Shown: piece by piece, positions 31,651 through 41,218 of the stretch
Layout: every line of letters begins with the position of its first letter
Position numbering within the stretch: position 1 is the first letter of the stretch
NCBI RefSeq assembly: GCF_000090795.2
Contig: NW_003546420.1
Coordinates: forward strand, 144,374-185,591
From: Amphimedon queenslandica
Taxonomy: Eukaryota; Porifera; Demospongiae; Haplosclerida; Niphatidae
Reading direction: 5' to 3'
DNA length: 41,218 nucleotides
Program-made: the position numbers and the translations under genes
Notes under the pieces: model-generated
The model's input: the letters and a program-made list of their open reading frames with translations, nothing else
Told to the model about the DNA's origin: nothing
Database searches by the model: none

Positions 31651-31770
31651 CACAAAAATTAATCAAGTATACAAAGGGTTAAAATTGGCCACACCTCCTT
31701 CCTAAAAATCATGAATTTTAATTATTGAAAAATATTTATAAAAGAGAAAGATGAGATAATTAAATAATAA

Positions 31771-33416
31771 TTAAGCTATCTGAGTTTGTTGCTGCTGTTT
31801 AGTTTGCTCCGTCTTCTTCTTGGAGCCAATGTAAGCATCTATTGACAGGCCAATGAAGACTAGGGCCACAGCAACCCATTGCCTTTGAAGCAAAGTGTTC
31901 CCAAACAACAGAACTGACATTAGTATTGTGAAGAATTTACGAGTGGTGGTAAAGACAGCACATGTTAGTGGACCATATGTTGTTATTGTTATGAATATGA
32001 ATAACTGGCCAATAGCACTAGCAAGGCTGAATGCTATTAGGTTTAGAGTCACCTCAGGATGACGACCTATGAAGTATAGAGCAGTGAGTCCTTCCCCTGT
32101 GACTAGTAGCCCTAACAATGAGAGGAGAGTTTAATATTGTACAGTTGGACTGTAATAATTATCATAATATATGCACTAGGATGCCATTTTTGATAAAACA
32201 TCCTGTACTATAGTACAGAGACTTTTGTCCTATTTTTCAACAACTTCAAAAATTCATAAAAATCAAACTTTGATTGGAATCAGCTCAAACTTTCTACACA
32301 ACATAAGTACATGTATATGTATAAAACATTACATCAGTATACTTACCTGTGATTAGGTAAACAGGAGCAATACAGTTAACGCCAAACATCAACTGTAATG
32401 CCGAGACATTATGAGAAGCCTTTAATCTTTCTTGAAGAACCCCAGTGACCCCATCCAATGACAATGATATAAACTAACAAACAACAAACAAATAAATAAA
32501 TAAACAAACAACAACTTACAACTAGCAATTCTCCTATTCCAAGAATATTAAACAATTTAGTATTGGTACTATTATTATTATTATTAGTGGGTGTGTCTTT
32601 ATAAAGGAACAGTCCGACTCCACAGACGATCATTAATATACATAAATATTTAATTAATGGATACTTCTTTTTATTAATTAGAACACCTAGCACCATTACA
32701 GGGATCGGCTTAGCTGATTTCCCCAAAACCTAAAAGATTTTAAAATTATAAAGTAACTAATGATTGGCCACTCCACCTGTGTAGGGTACGTAATGTAGGC
32801 CAGTGCACTGTTACTGGTCACCATTGCTCCAACGTAACTGAGCGAGAGGACACTGTACATGGGCAATGGTTTGAGTGAGAGAGACTCCTTCTTATACCAG
32901 GAAGCTGTGAGTAAAGAATAACAATAATAATAATAATCATAATAATAATAATTATTATTATTACATACCTCCTTTAGCTACAGCAGCATTAATGATGCAT
33001 TGAAATGAAACCAAAAACATAAAAAACCGAAACTTCTCACCACCAAAATCTCTCTTAGTACTACAAAATAATAATAATAATAATAATAATAATAGAAATA
33101 ATAATAATAATAATAATACTGATTTATTTATGACAAAATCTACTAAAACTAATATTAAGATAATAACAATGGATATTATGTACACAGTGTAGTACTACAG
33201 CTGGTCTTACATTCTCTCTTGTAAGATTCCATACACAAAATAAGAGCAGAATATTCCCAAGAAACATCCAATCAATAAGAAGGGGGAGTTGTTGCTGCCA
33301 GTTGGTGTGCGGGTCTTATTACTAGTAGAAGGAGGCTCTGCCATTTTCTTCTTTTTACTAGACACTACTCCATTACTTGGTACAAGGACTTTCTTTGTTC
33401 TTTGTCTTGTAGACAT
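31771..33416 (-). CDS. SLC35B1: SLC35B1-type ER nucleotide transporter
   Basis: Six exons keep phase and give about 367 residues: 33211-33416, 32969-33060, 32777-32904, 32520-32729, 32347-32473 and 31771-32111. Family words match human SLC35B1 closely: [79 protein letters not shown] and [15 protein letters not shown]. About ten membrane helices are expected. Mammalian SLC35B1 exchanges ATP and ADP across the ER membrane to supply lumenal chaperones; earlier work described it as a nucleotide-sugar transporter. The N-terminus is ~50 residues longer than usual and rich in lysine, serine and threonine. A start at the internal ATG (33344, residue 25, context AAAATGGC) would shorten it. The intron at 32112-32346 holds a solo repeat copy. 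Confidence 0.92.
32205..32325 (-). repeat. Solo, inverted copy of the 180-bp repeat core in an SLC35B1 intron
   Basis: Read on the minus strand: ATATACATGTACTTATGTTG, TGTAGAAAGTTTGAGCTGAT, TCCAATCAAAGTTTGATTTT, and a tail with CTGTACTATAGTAC. It is closest to the solo copy at 2774-2900, and both share the replaced middle (ATTTTTATGAATTTTT). That suggests a separate subfamily of the array unit. Confidence 0.75.
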
Positions 33417-33647
33417 CACACACTTGAAACAAGTGAAGCAGCAAAAGAGATATTTACATCAAATTGACACACCACAAAATTCCCTCCCTTACAAAAGCAG
33501 GGTATGACTGTGACCAATCAAATTGAAGTATGCACGTGTAACAACATAACCATTAATAAAATTCTTTAAATTCTTCTTCTTTAAAATTATCAATAATTAT
33601 TGTCTATCATAAGAAGATCGGGTTGCCATATCAACAGTACTGAACAA

Positions 33648-34273
33648 TCACTGGCTATCTTGAGCTCTAGAAATAGGAGAGAGAAAGTCGGATCGAGTAT
33701 TAAATAAAATGATGAAAGGATAGTACAAACTTTAGCTTAGTCCTCAGTTCTTTCAGCTGCTCGTTCTTTGATTCTAGAAGTTTCTTTAAAGTTTGAAACT
33801 GGTTGGTTTGAGATATCTTCTTGTCAAGTTCTTCGTTGGCCCTTTTCAATTCCTCACTTACCCGCAGCAACTCTTCCTGTTAATAACCATTATTAATAAC
33901 TAGCAATAACTATTAATAACTTACATTCGTAGTTGATAGTTTTTCTTGAAGTTCTGACGAGTGCTGATGAGTAACAGAGTATTGAACTTGAAGAGCAGCA
34001 AATGCTTCTTGTAACGCAAGGACCTCTTCATCTTTAGAGGAGGAGGAGTTCGTATTTGATGATGATACTTGCAGCTTGGATTTTATTTTATCCTTCTCTT
34101 CAAGAAAAGAAGTAGCCTAGATAATATGAACAAAGAAACAATGATCACATGTATATTATAAGCAATAAATATACGGTAGAGTACCTTCTTTTCAAGGAAC
34201 TGTATCCTTTCACGTAACTTGTTATTCTCAGCAGTCAAACGATCAATTTCCTAAACCACAGCAGTAATCAGTG

Positions 34274-34328
<55 letters not shown>

Positions 34329-35030
34329 TTTGTAGTAGAGCAGATTCTCCTGATCCTGTGAATGCAATCGGCTCCAGCTGCTTCCTCCCACTGATATTCT
34401 TCTTATTGTCTGAGGCCTGCTGTCTTTCATAAGCAGCCATTTCTTCAAGAACAACTCTAAAAGAAAATCATCATCAATCATTCATCAATTCATCATTAAA
34501 TTCCTGTAATTGTAAAGTATTCTGTGATTCCAATTGACATAAATTCCAGTAAATGTGATAAAACATTAACCCTCCACCTCCTCATTTACTTGTTTTCAAT
34601 TTCTGCAATCTGTGGTTGCATTCTCATGTGTACTCTCTCCGCCTGTTGAAAGAGCTGCCTCATTAAGATGGCGCTCATGTGGCTACTGTTGATCAGTTCA
34701 GCCTCTAGATCAACTTCAATGGCAGTCCATATACCACTCACCATCTCCTGAACCTATTGAGAGAGAGAGAGGGGGGGAGGGAGGGGAGGGTCAGTGTACA
34801 TATCACAGTGATCTGCTAAATACTTCAGTGCTGGTAAAAGTGTTGTCCTCCATTAGTCTGGCCTCTGTCAATGATTCAAATGATGACTCAACTGAGCGGA
34901 TACAGTCTCTTCTCTTCCCGCGCATAAACTCCAAATATTCTTGAATATACTTCTCGTGGTGTGTTAGACCCAATGTAATAGACTATACAATACAAATAAT
35001 AATAGGAAAAAAAAAACAAAAACTTACCAT
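33648..35030 (-). CDS. LZTFL1: Leucine zipper transcription factor-like 1, BBSome regulator
   Basis: Eight coding exons keep phase and give about 292 residues (human 299): 35028-35030, 34824-34982, 34590-34753, 34327-34456, 34185-34250, 33925-34116, 33731-33876 and 33648-33666. The first coding exon is only the ATG, directly followed by a GTAAGT donor. Matches to LZTFL1: LGLTHHEKYIQEYLEFMRGK, ESSFESLTEARLMEDNTF, ELINSSHMSAILMRQLFQQA, PQIAEIEN, then coiled coil (LRVSEELKRANEELDKKI, KNEQLKELRTKL). LZTFL1 binds the BBSome and limits its entry into cilia, affecting Smoothened traffic. It lies 100 bp downstream of nothing but the tectonic stop, with both genes on the same strand. A TAA microsatellite lies next to the exon 4 donor. 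Confidence 0.92.
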
Positions 35031-35130
35031 CTTTTTGCTTGTAATTTTTTCAAAGTGTATCACCACGCCTACTTTTAATATTCATGAATAATTATAAGAA
35101 GGTGTGGTCAATATGCTAATGAATAATTAA

Positions 35131-37326
35131 TTAGCTAAAAAATACTGTCATAATGCTTATTAATGTTATTATTATCCACATAGCTCCACCTCCTACTCCG
35201 CCCACTCCACTAGTGCCTAGGAGCGGGTATAAGAAATCGTTAGGTAGTTTAGTTCTATCAGTAATGGATGCAGTTTTCAACACAGTCTCAGGAACTGTGT
35301 AGACAGGAATGAAACTGACACTGGAATATAACGATACTTTATTGGAACAATGAGCTCCAAAACACTACAAGAAAATAATAATAATAATTATTATTATTAT
35401 TAATTAGCATATACCGTTGATGTGATGTCTTGTGTTATGTATTCGACTTTTCCGCCGGTAATTAAAGCAGTGGGCGTGTCAATGCTTCCCTCAAACGAAT
35501 AAAATAAATAATAATGAATACCAGTAATGACAGACGAGCACTAAATAAATAAAATAATAATTAATTGATTGATTTAGTAAGTTACATCAGTGGATGGAGG
35601 GAGGTCGGAGTAGCCAAGCAGCTGTACCCATTCAGTCCCATTGTTCGGATCAGAGTCTCCATAGACACCAATCATCATGTTAGTACTGGCTCCACCCACT
35701 GCCACGCCTCTCAATAAATTAAGAGTTTGAGTGGACACATTGGTACAACCATCAGTAATCGAACTTGAAGATAGCCTAATGAACACATAATGTGATAGTT
35801 CAGTAATTAAACAGATACCTGAAGACACAAGACGTCTTGATACTATCCCGAAAAGTGACACTTTCTCTAACTTCATTAGTACATTCTCCTCCTCCTCCTC
35901 CTCCCCTAGCTAGGGTCAACCAGCTGCTGGCATGAAGAGGTAGAGTTACTGTACCACCAACCAACTGTCCCATTAGAACTGGAGCCCCATCAATATATCC
36001 TGGAGCCCCTGACCTCTTTAGTATGTAATCGGAAACATTAGCAGCTGCTGATATGAACCTCACAGAATACTCTTGATAGACAGTACTACCAGCTGGGACA
36101 CCATCCTGTACTGTAATGCTAATATTAACAAGTGTGACCCCCTGGGTTCCATTGTGAAATATCACATACTCCAGACCCCTCAGCACATTGCTGCAGTGAG
36201 AGCCATTATAATAGGGACGTGAGCATGATACTGATTGACTGTTAACGTCTTTACATGATATGATCTGATTAGCTGTTGATTCTGATCCAGAAATCACTAA
36301 TATTGATATATTATCGTAATAGCTGACAGGATCAAGATATGATCCATTAACGCAATCTGATCCAGTTTGAGATAACACGCGTGAACAGACTGATCTCTGA
36401 TCAATGAGATAAGTGATTGGGTTCCCGTCATGACACAGGTCTCCGTTAAGAGGAGAGGGTAAAGTTAAATACCCTCTACTGCTGGTACTCAATAAATCGC
36501 CTGATTCATATTGGCCAGGGTTACTGGGAGGGTACAATGGTATGTATGTAGGTACAGTGGTCAACCGGTCACCAGTTCTTTGAAACAAGGATAACTGAGT
36601 ATTAAAATCGTTTATATCATTAATAAGAGTTGATGGGGTGAACATTAATCTGCCAGGATAATTATCAGTGTATATGCAGAAGAGATCTGACCCACTTGTA
36701 CTTAGTAATGACGTACGAAATAAAACCGACACTGGCAGACAACGACTTATGGAGGTCCTACATGTGAAGCAAAGGAACATGTATCAATGTATTCAAACAC
36801 TGACTCAGTTTGAATGTTGCTGCAGCTGGTAAAAGATGATATATCGTCAGTGGTACAATCAGTGTCACAGCAACAATAGACATCACATAATGAAACTGTA
36901 ATATCACAGGAACAGTCACTGACTGAGAGAGAGAGAGAGAAAGTTTAAAATATAATGTATTGTGTACTTTTACCTGAGCTGAATTCATCAATTAAATTGA
37001 AATCATTAATCGTTGGCACTGAATTTGTTGGAGTCGGGGAACTATAAAAATAAATAAAATAAATAAAATAAGTAAATAAATAAATAAACTCACGCATTGA
37101 TAACAGTGACTGAAGGATTGCTGGTACTAACACTAGTAGTAGAGATACTAGTAGAGGAGGAGCGAGTAGAGGAGGAGGAGAAATAGAAGACAGAGGAGGT
37201 AAGGGTGGGTAAAAGAAGAACACTAGATTCATCATCACCAGAACCAGGGAACACTGATGAAGTATTCTGAGATCTACAAGAAATAAACAAGACAATTGTA
37301 AAATAAAGAGAGCCAAGAACCGCCAT
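35131..37326 (-). CDS. TCTN: Tectonic family ciliary transition-zone protein
   Basis: Seven exons keep phase and give about 635 residues: 37094-37326, 36974-37041, 36805-36922, 35819-36757, 35586-35775, 35415-35540 and 35131-35364. An N-terminal signal peptide (MAVLGSLYFTIVLFISCRSQ) precedes a Ser/Thr-rich stretch. Then comes the cysteine-rich tectonic signature (CSCDITVSLCDVYCCCDTDC), the long extracellular domain with GNPITYLID and SGAPGYIDGAPVLMG, many N-glycosylation sequons, and a C-terminal hydrophobic segment (MWIIITLISIMTVFF). Tectonics work with MKS-module proteins at the ciliary transition zone to gate membrane protein entry. I cannot say which of TCTN1-3 is nearest. A run of six glycines (near 35884-35905) comes from a GGA repeat. 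The promoter is shared with IF1. Confidence 0.9.
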
Positions 37327-37386
37327 TTTGAGCACTCTAATTAAAGAGCAGCACTTGTAGCTCCACCCACTTTATCAACAAACAAG
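37327..37386. promoter_or_regulatory. 60-bp divergent promoter shared by tectonic and IF1
   Basis: The two start codons are 60 bp apart on opposite strands. Within it is a CCACCC word near 37364; there is no TATA box and no X-box. The call is based on geometry. Confidence 0.55.
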
Positions 37387-37961
37387 ATGGCGTTGAACAA
37401 GTTGCACGTTTTGAGTGGAATCAGTACTCGCAGGGCTCTCCCTCTGTTATCTGCTCGCTGGTACAGCGATGAGGTACTAATAATCATTTTAAATAACACA
37501 CTTAATCTGTTCTTATCAATCGTAGGGAGCCATTAGGTGAGAAACACACACACGTGTACTTATAGACACATAATTATGTTCATGCACGTTGTAGAGATGC
37601 TGGAGGTGCATTTAGCAAGAAAGAGAAAGCAATAGAAGATCAATACTTCAGACGCTTAGTATGTATAATGATAATAATGCACACACAGCAGTAGTGGGAG
37701 TGGACATTAATTGGTGGTTCCATCTGATTGCTGTTCTCTTGTAGGAACAAGAGCAGCTGCAAAAGCTGAAGGACCATGCAAACGAACATCACAAAGAAGA
37801 AATTGATGCACACACCCAGTCCATCAAAGAGCTAGAGGTAAATATGCCAGCCATTGTGTAATTAATTGATTATTATAATCTCCTCCTCCTCCTTCCAGGA
37901 GCAGATCAAGAGGCACAAGGAGAAGATTGAGCGACACAAGAAGAAGATGGAGGATCATTAA
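37387..37961 (+). CDS. ATP5IF1: Mitochondrial ATP synthase inhibitory factor IF1
   Basis: Five exons keep phase and give 105 residues (human 106): 37387-37473, 37526-37536, 37595-37658, 37745-37837 and 37899-37961. Exon 2 is an 11-base microexon that supplies G-A-I and two bases of the next codon. The N-terminus is basic and leucine-rich (LHVLSGISTRRALPLLSARW), as in a mitochondrial presequence. The inhibitory region GAIRDAGGAFSKKEKAIEDQYFRR is followed by the dimerising coiled coil EQLQKLKDHANEHHKEEI and HKEKIERHKKKMEDH, with the histidines linked to pH sensing. IF1 binds F1-ATPase and blocks ATP hydrolysis when the matrix acidifies. Its stop is 107 bp from the POLD1 stop on the other strand. 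Confidence 0.95.
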
Positions 37962-38068
37962 TAGCCATTAGAGCATAACCTGTGACCATAATAATAATCA
38001 TTAATTATTAATTATTATTGTTGTTAGTTATTAATAATAGTTCAGTAGTTGTGTCAATTGTTAAATCT

Positions 38069-39351
38069 CTACCAGATTGGTGGGCCGAATCTTTGAAGTA
38101 TTTTATCCTGTGCATCTAAGTCTTTCCTAACTTTAACTCTCATGTAGAATATGGGGCAATCACGACTAGAAGAGAGAGAGAGGGAGAGGGTGATAATGTA
38201 TAAATCAAGAGCAGTTACCTGGTACATATAACGTCTTCATGAAGGCTCCCTTGGCAACGCTGGCATTGGGTCCAAAGCTGAGAAAACTTCTCTTCTAACT
38301 GGGAGAGCTGGACCATTTCTTTTTGATATAATCCTGACAATAATGGCTGGCAATGTGGACACACTACACCATCTGGAGGAGAGAGTTATTAAAGTCTATT
38401 TTTAGCTACTTGTACTAAAATTAGTAACTGATAATGTATTCAATATGACATCATACCGTTATTGTCTAGAACAGATTTACATCCGATACAGGTGCTACGT
38501 TTTGTCGTGAACCCAAACAACCCTCCCTGAGCTGATGAGGTCTTTACTGTCCTAGACCGAGTGTGATCACCCTCTACTGGACGTAAAGAGGTGTGACTAA
38601 TAGGTGTGGCTTACTGAGCAATTCAGAATGAGCTTTGCTGTCTCCCAATATCGGCTCAAATATTCTCAGTAGTGGTTTGGCCAGCTGGTTCTCAAGGTAG
38701 TACTCGGTATCAATGGGGACGTTGTTCTCTAGTACATAAATAGGATCCTCTGCCTTCTTATAGGCAGGTGTTCCTTTAGCACTGGCGATAATAACATAGG
38801 GTACCCTGTCGCCTAGATTAGGGGCGGAGCCAGCGTCTCTCTTACGCATTCTAGACGTGGAAATAAACTAATAATATAATATTAATATCTTTACTTTTCT
38901 GCTAGCTCCACATGAGCTAGTTTATTGACGTATTCTTTGCTTGTGCTAGTTCTAGTCAGTTCTTTAGATATTACCAGCTGTGAGATGTCAATACGGTTAC
39001 ACAAGAGATCAGATATAGTTCCCTTAGCATATTCAAGAGCTTCAAAAGGTGCTCTGAAATAAATAAATAAATAAAATAAATTAATAAATTAATTAAATAA
39101 AACAAATAAATAAATGAATACCTCTCTATCAATATTTTATGTAAACATGTGTTCAATAGGTTGGCAACAAGAGGACAATTGTCTCGTCTGACCTTCAAAG
39201 AATAATCATAATTAATATTGCCACTCCCCCCCCTCTCTCTCTCTCTTACTGTTTCCAATCCTTTGCAGTCCATTTTGTCATAATTCTCAGGAGAAGAGAA
39301 ACACAAACCAGCATAACGCTTCTTATTAATTAATAAATAAGGATAATAAAC
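38069..39351 (-). CDS. POLD1: DNA polymerase delta catalytic subunit, C-terminal seven exons (5'-incomplete)
   Basis: Seven exons keep phase and cover the last ~302 residues: 39250-39351, 39122-39192, 38895-39053, 38615-38850, 38457-38546, 38219-38372 and 38069-38165. Recognised parts: [74 protein letters not shown], the zinc motif CysA (CIGCK...CPHC), the iron-sulfur motif CysB ([11 protein letters not shown]...C...RDCPIFY) and the end FGPPIW. Polymerase delta synthesises mainly the lagging strand with PCNA. No upstream exon exists in the window. After 39351 the sequence becomes a TAA tract and array C, so the exonuclease and most of the polymerase domain (about 800 residues) are missing. 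Another copy of the two upstream exons begins the window. Confidence 0.93.
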
Positions 39352-39398
39352 CTATTAATAATAATAATAATAATAATAAAAATAAGGATAGTAAACCT

Positions 39399-39447
<49 letters not shown>

Positions 39448-39477
39448 GTGTACAGTGTACATGAAGTCTCTACTTCT

Positions 39478-39956
39478 ACCCCCAATTTTTATTACATTTT
39501 CTGATACATATTGATGTACTTATACTGTGTAGAAAGTTTGAGCTGATTCCGACTTTAATTTTTCAAGTTATGGCCATTTTAAGAAAACGTCAAAATTCTG
39601 AAAAAATCCCTGTACTATAGCCCATGGTTTTTTCAAAAAATGGCTCCGAAATCACCTCCAATTTTTATTACATTTTCTGATACATATTGATGCCCTTATG
39701 CTATGTAGAAAGTTTGAGCTGATTCCGACTTTAATTTTTCAAGTTATGGCCATTTTAAGAAAACGTCAAAATTCTGAAAAAATCCCTGTACTATAGCCCA
39801 TGGTTTTTTCAAAAAATGGCTCCGAAATCACCCACAATTTTTATTACATTTTCTGATACATATTGATGCCCTTATGCTGTGTAGAAAGTTTGAGCTGATT
39901 CCGACTTCAATTTTTCAAGTTATGGCCATTTTAAGAAAACGTCAAAATTCTGAATG
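39478..39956 (+). repeat. Tandem array C of the 180-bp repeat (about 2.6 units)
   Basis: Same blocks and orientation as array A, with unit starts near 39486, 39663 and 39838. The hairpin block is slightly shortened (TTTTTTCAAAAAATGG). It sits at the same place as array A, between the POLD1 and AP2A fragments. Confidence 0.95.
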
Positions 39957-40024
39957 TGCATGTACATGTACTTAAGTTTAAGTGCTGATATTGTTGTATT
40001 TATTATTATATTCTATCCATACAG

Positions 40025-40289
40025 CACTGGTGGTTCTCCGCAGCAGTTTCTTGTTAAAATCCCTATCATGTTGCACAAGTTTTCAGAGAAGGTCACTATG
40101 GATAGTCCGACCTTCTTTTCACGTTGGAAGCAGCTGGCAAAGTAAGAGAAGAAACATCAATTCATTAACTTTCTTCCTCCTCCTCCTCCTTTAGTCCTGC
40201 CCAAGAAAGTCAAAAAATATTCACTGCCACACAACCGATGGACAAAGAAACAGCCTCTACTAAAGTAACTAAATTGAATATTATTCATC

Positions 40290-40334
<45 letters not shown>

Positions 40335-40627
40335 CAGCTGACTGGATTTGGTTTCTCAGTGCTAGAGGGAATTGATCCTAATCCTGATAATTTTGTGAGT
40401 GCCTGTATTGTGAAGACGAAGAAGGTTTTGGTCGGTTGCTTGCTACGTCTTGAGCCAAACCATCAGACAAAAGTATGACATCATCATTAGACACACCCAC
40501 GAATTAAGGAGCAATTATATTTTGTGAATTAATTTAAATCTTTCTCTAGCAATATCGCCTGACCTTGAGGACCAGTCATGAGTCGGTGTCAAGGAATTTC
40601 AATGAATTGATTTCTGAGCTATTCTAG
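40025..40627 (+). CDS. AP2A: AP-2 adaptor complex alpha subunit, last four exons (right copy, 5'-incomplete)
   Basis: Exons at 40025-40141, 40195-40264, 40338-40472 and 40550-40627 repeat those at 1355-2058, with the same splice sites and stop. Compared with the left copy I see V to I in the first exon (KVPIML/KIPIML), T to A in the second, K to R in the last, and about five silent changes. All frames stay open, so neither copy shows decay in this part. The 5' part is missing here too: array C lies directly upstream. Product sure; status as gene, allele or truncated duplicate unknown. Confidence 0.9.
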
Positions 40628-40815
40628 GATGATATTATTATTTATAAACTGCTTCCATTATTAAAACACATTCTCCCTCTCTCTCAGTCTCTAATCTCCT
40701 CCTCTCTTGCAGTTATTAATATTAATTAACTGTTAGGTTGCCACACCCATTTAATTATTATTATTATTAGTTTCTTATAGATTTGCTTCTTGTCCTATTA
40801 AAAACATTGCTGAAC

Positions 40816-40861
<46 letters not shown>

Positions 40862-40919
40862 ATAATACATAAATGAATGCAATGACAATACAACACAAGA
40901 GAGGGACAGTGGGTGTGGT

Positions 40920-41209
40920 TTATACTGATCTTGATAATGGCTTCCCACTGATCACTTGTTTAATTTCTTCTAAATCTAAAGTCTCATACTTCAATAAACC
41001 TTCCGCTAGTCTTTTGTGTTCTGTAGCATGAGTCTTTAGCAGCTGGTAAGCTCTGTCATGACTCTCCTGATAGTAATGATTATAATCATGTCCCTCCCTC
41101 CCTCTCTCTCTCTCTTCCTCACTTTTAACAATCTTTTAATTTCATCTTCAATTATCTTTTGTGTTGTTGAGCTAATCTTGTCCTTATTTTGATGAAACAC
41201 TGGACCAAC
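40920..41209 (-). CDS. YME1L1: YME1L-type protease, last two exons (right copy, cut by window end)
   Basis: Exons at 41123-41209 and 40920-41093 repeat 2570-2656 and 2367-2540. They encode VGPVFHQNKDK...IIEDEIKRLLK and HDRAYQLLKTHATEHKRLAE...SGKPLSRSV. One replacement is visible (V to I after NKDK). The remaining exons would lie beyond the window. Confidence 0.9.
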
Positions 41210-41218
41210 CTAACAAAA

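Larger units (their letters stand above)
39124..41218. repeat. Right copy of the long direct repeat that bounds the window
   Basis: This repeats 1-2664 in the same orientation: POLD1 exons, repeat array, AP2A 3' exons, then YME1L1 3' exons, cut by the window end. It is about 98% identical outside simple repeats. Array C has about three fewer units than array A, and the CT tract is shorter. A duplicated copy of the POLD1 exon border (GGATAGTAAACCTATTAATA near 39386) is found only in this copy. Confidence 0.92.

Noticed and set aside
36758-37316. Hydrophobic minus-strand frames overlapping tectonic exons
   Set aside because: They are in the wrong frame. The correct frame gives the cysteine-rich tectonic signature.

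Overview
This is nuclear DNA of an early-branching animal. The genes are spliced with GT-AG introns that are mostly 45-70 bp long. Distances between genes are often only 50-300 bp, the background is AT-rich, and TAA/TTA and CT microsatellites are abundant. The gene set is metazoan: tectonic, LZTFL1, ITFG2, a kinesin-8, and RING-zinc finger-coiled coil-MATH TRAF-like proteins. The gene density and the intronless TRAF-like genes suggest a demosponge, perhaps a haplosclerid like Amphimedon. That taxonomic call is inference and was not checked by any search.

Layout from left to right: 3' exons of POLD1 (-, cut by the window edge); a tandem array of a ~160-181 bp repeat; the last four exons of the AP-2 alpha subunit (+); complete YME1L1 (-, 22 coding exons); RSU1 (+); an intronless TRAF-like gene (+); an unidentified membrane-anchored coiled-coil gene (+); SAAL1 (-); BPHL (+, intronless); a PH-RasGEF gene (-); ethanolamine kinase (+) with a long repeat array in its last intron; a kinesin-8/KIF18 gene (-) with a second intronless TRAF-like gene nested antisense in an intron; an unidentified gene with the look of an axonemal protein (+); ITFG2 (-); SLC35B1 (-); LZTFL1 (-); a tectonic (-); ATP synthase inhibitor IF1 (+); the 3' part of POLD1 (-); the same repeat array; and again the AP-2 alpha 3' exons (+) and the YME1L1 3' exons (-).

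The first ~2.66 kb and the last ~2.1 kb are the same segment, about 2% diverged in AP2A coding sequence and different in repeat copy number. The window is therefore one full ~39.1 kb period of something that repeats head to tail: a tandem duplication, a circle, or two haplotypes joined by assembly. In both copies POLD1 and AP2A lose their 5' halves at the repeat array, which makes the array the likely breakpoint.

The genes are mostly housekeeping and do not form one pathway. Themes that recur are mitochondria (YME1L1, IF1, and BPHL by its N-terminus), cilia (LZTFL1, tectonic, the candidate axonemal gene), ER or lipid metabolism (SLC35B1, ethanolamine kinase), and signalling (RSU1, PH-RasGEF, ITFG2, two TRAF-like proteins). 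Several pairs share very short divergent promoters: SAAL1/BPHL 50 bp, tectonic/IF1 60 bp, PH-RasGEF/ethanolamine kinase 225 bp, YME1L1/RSU1 about 315 bp.

Exon borders were placed by eye from splice sites, reading phase and remembered family sequences. Most should be exact, but none was tested against transcripts. I saw no tRNA, rRNA, CRISPR array, or autonomous transposon with its own protein.
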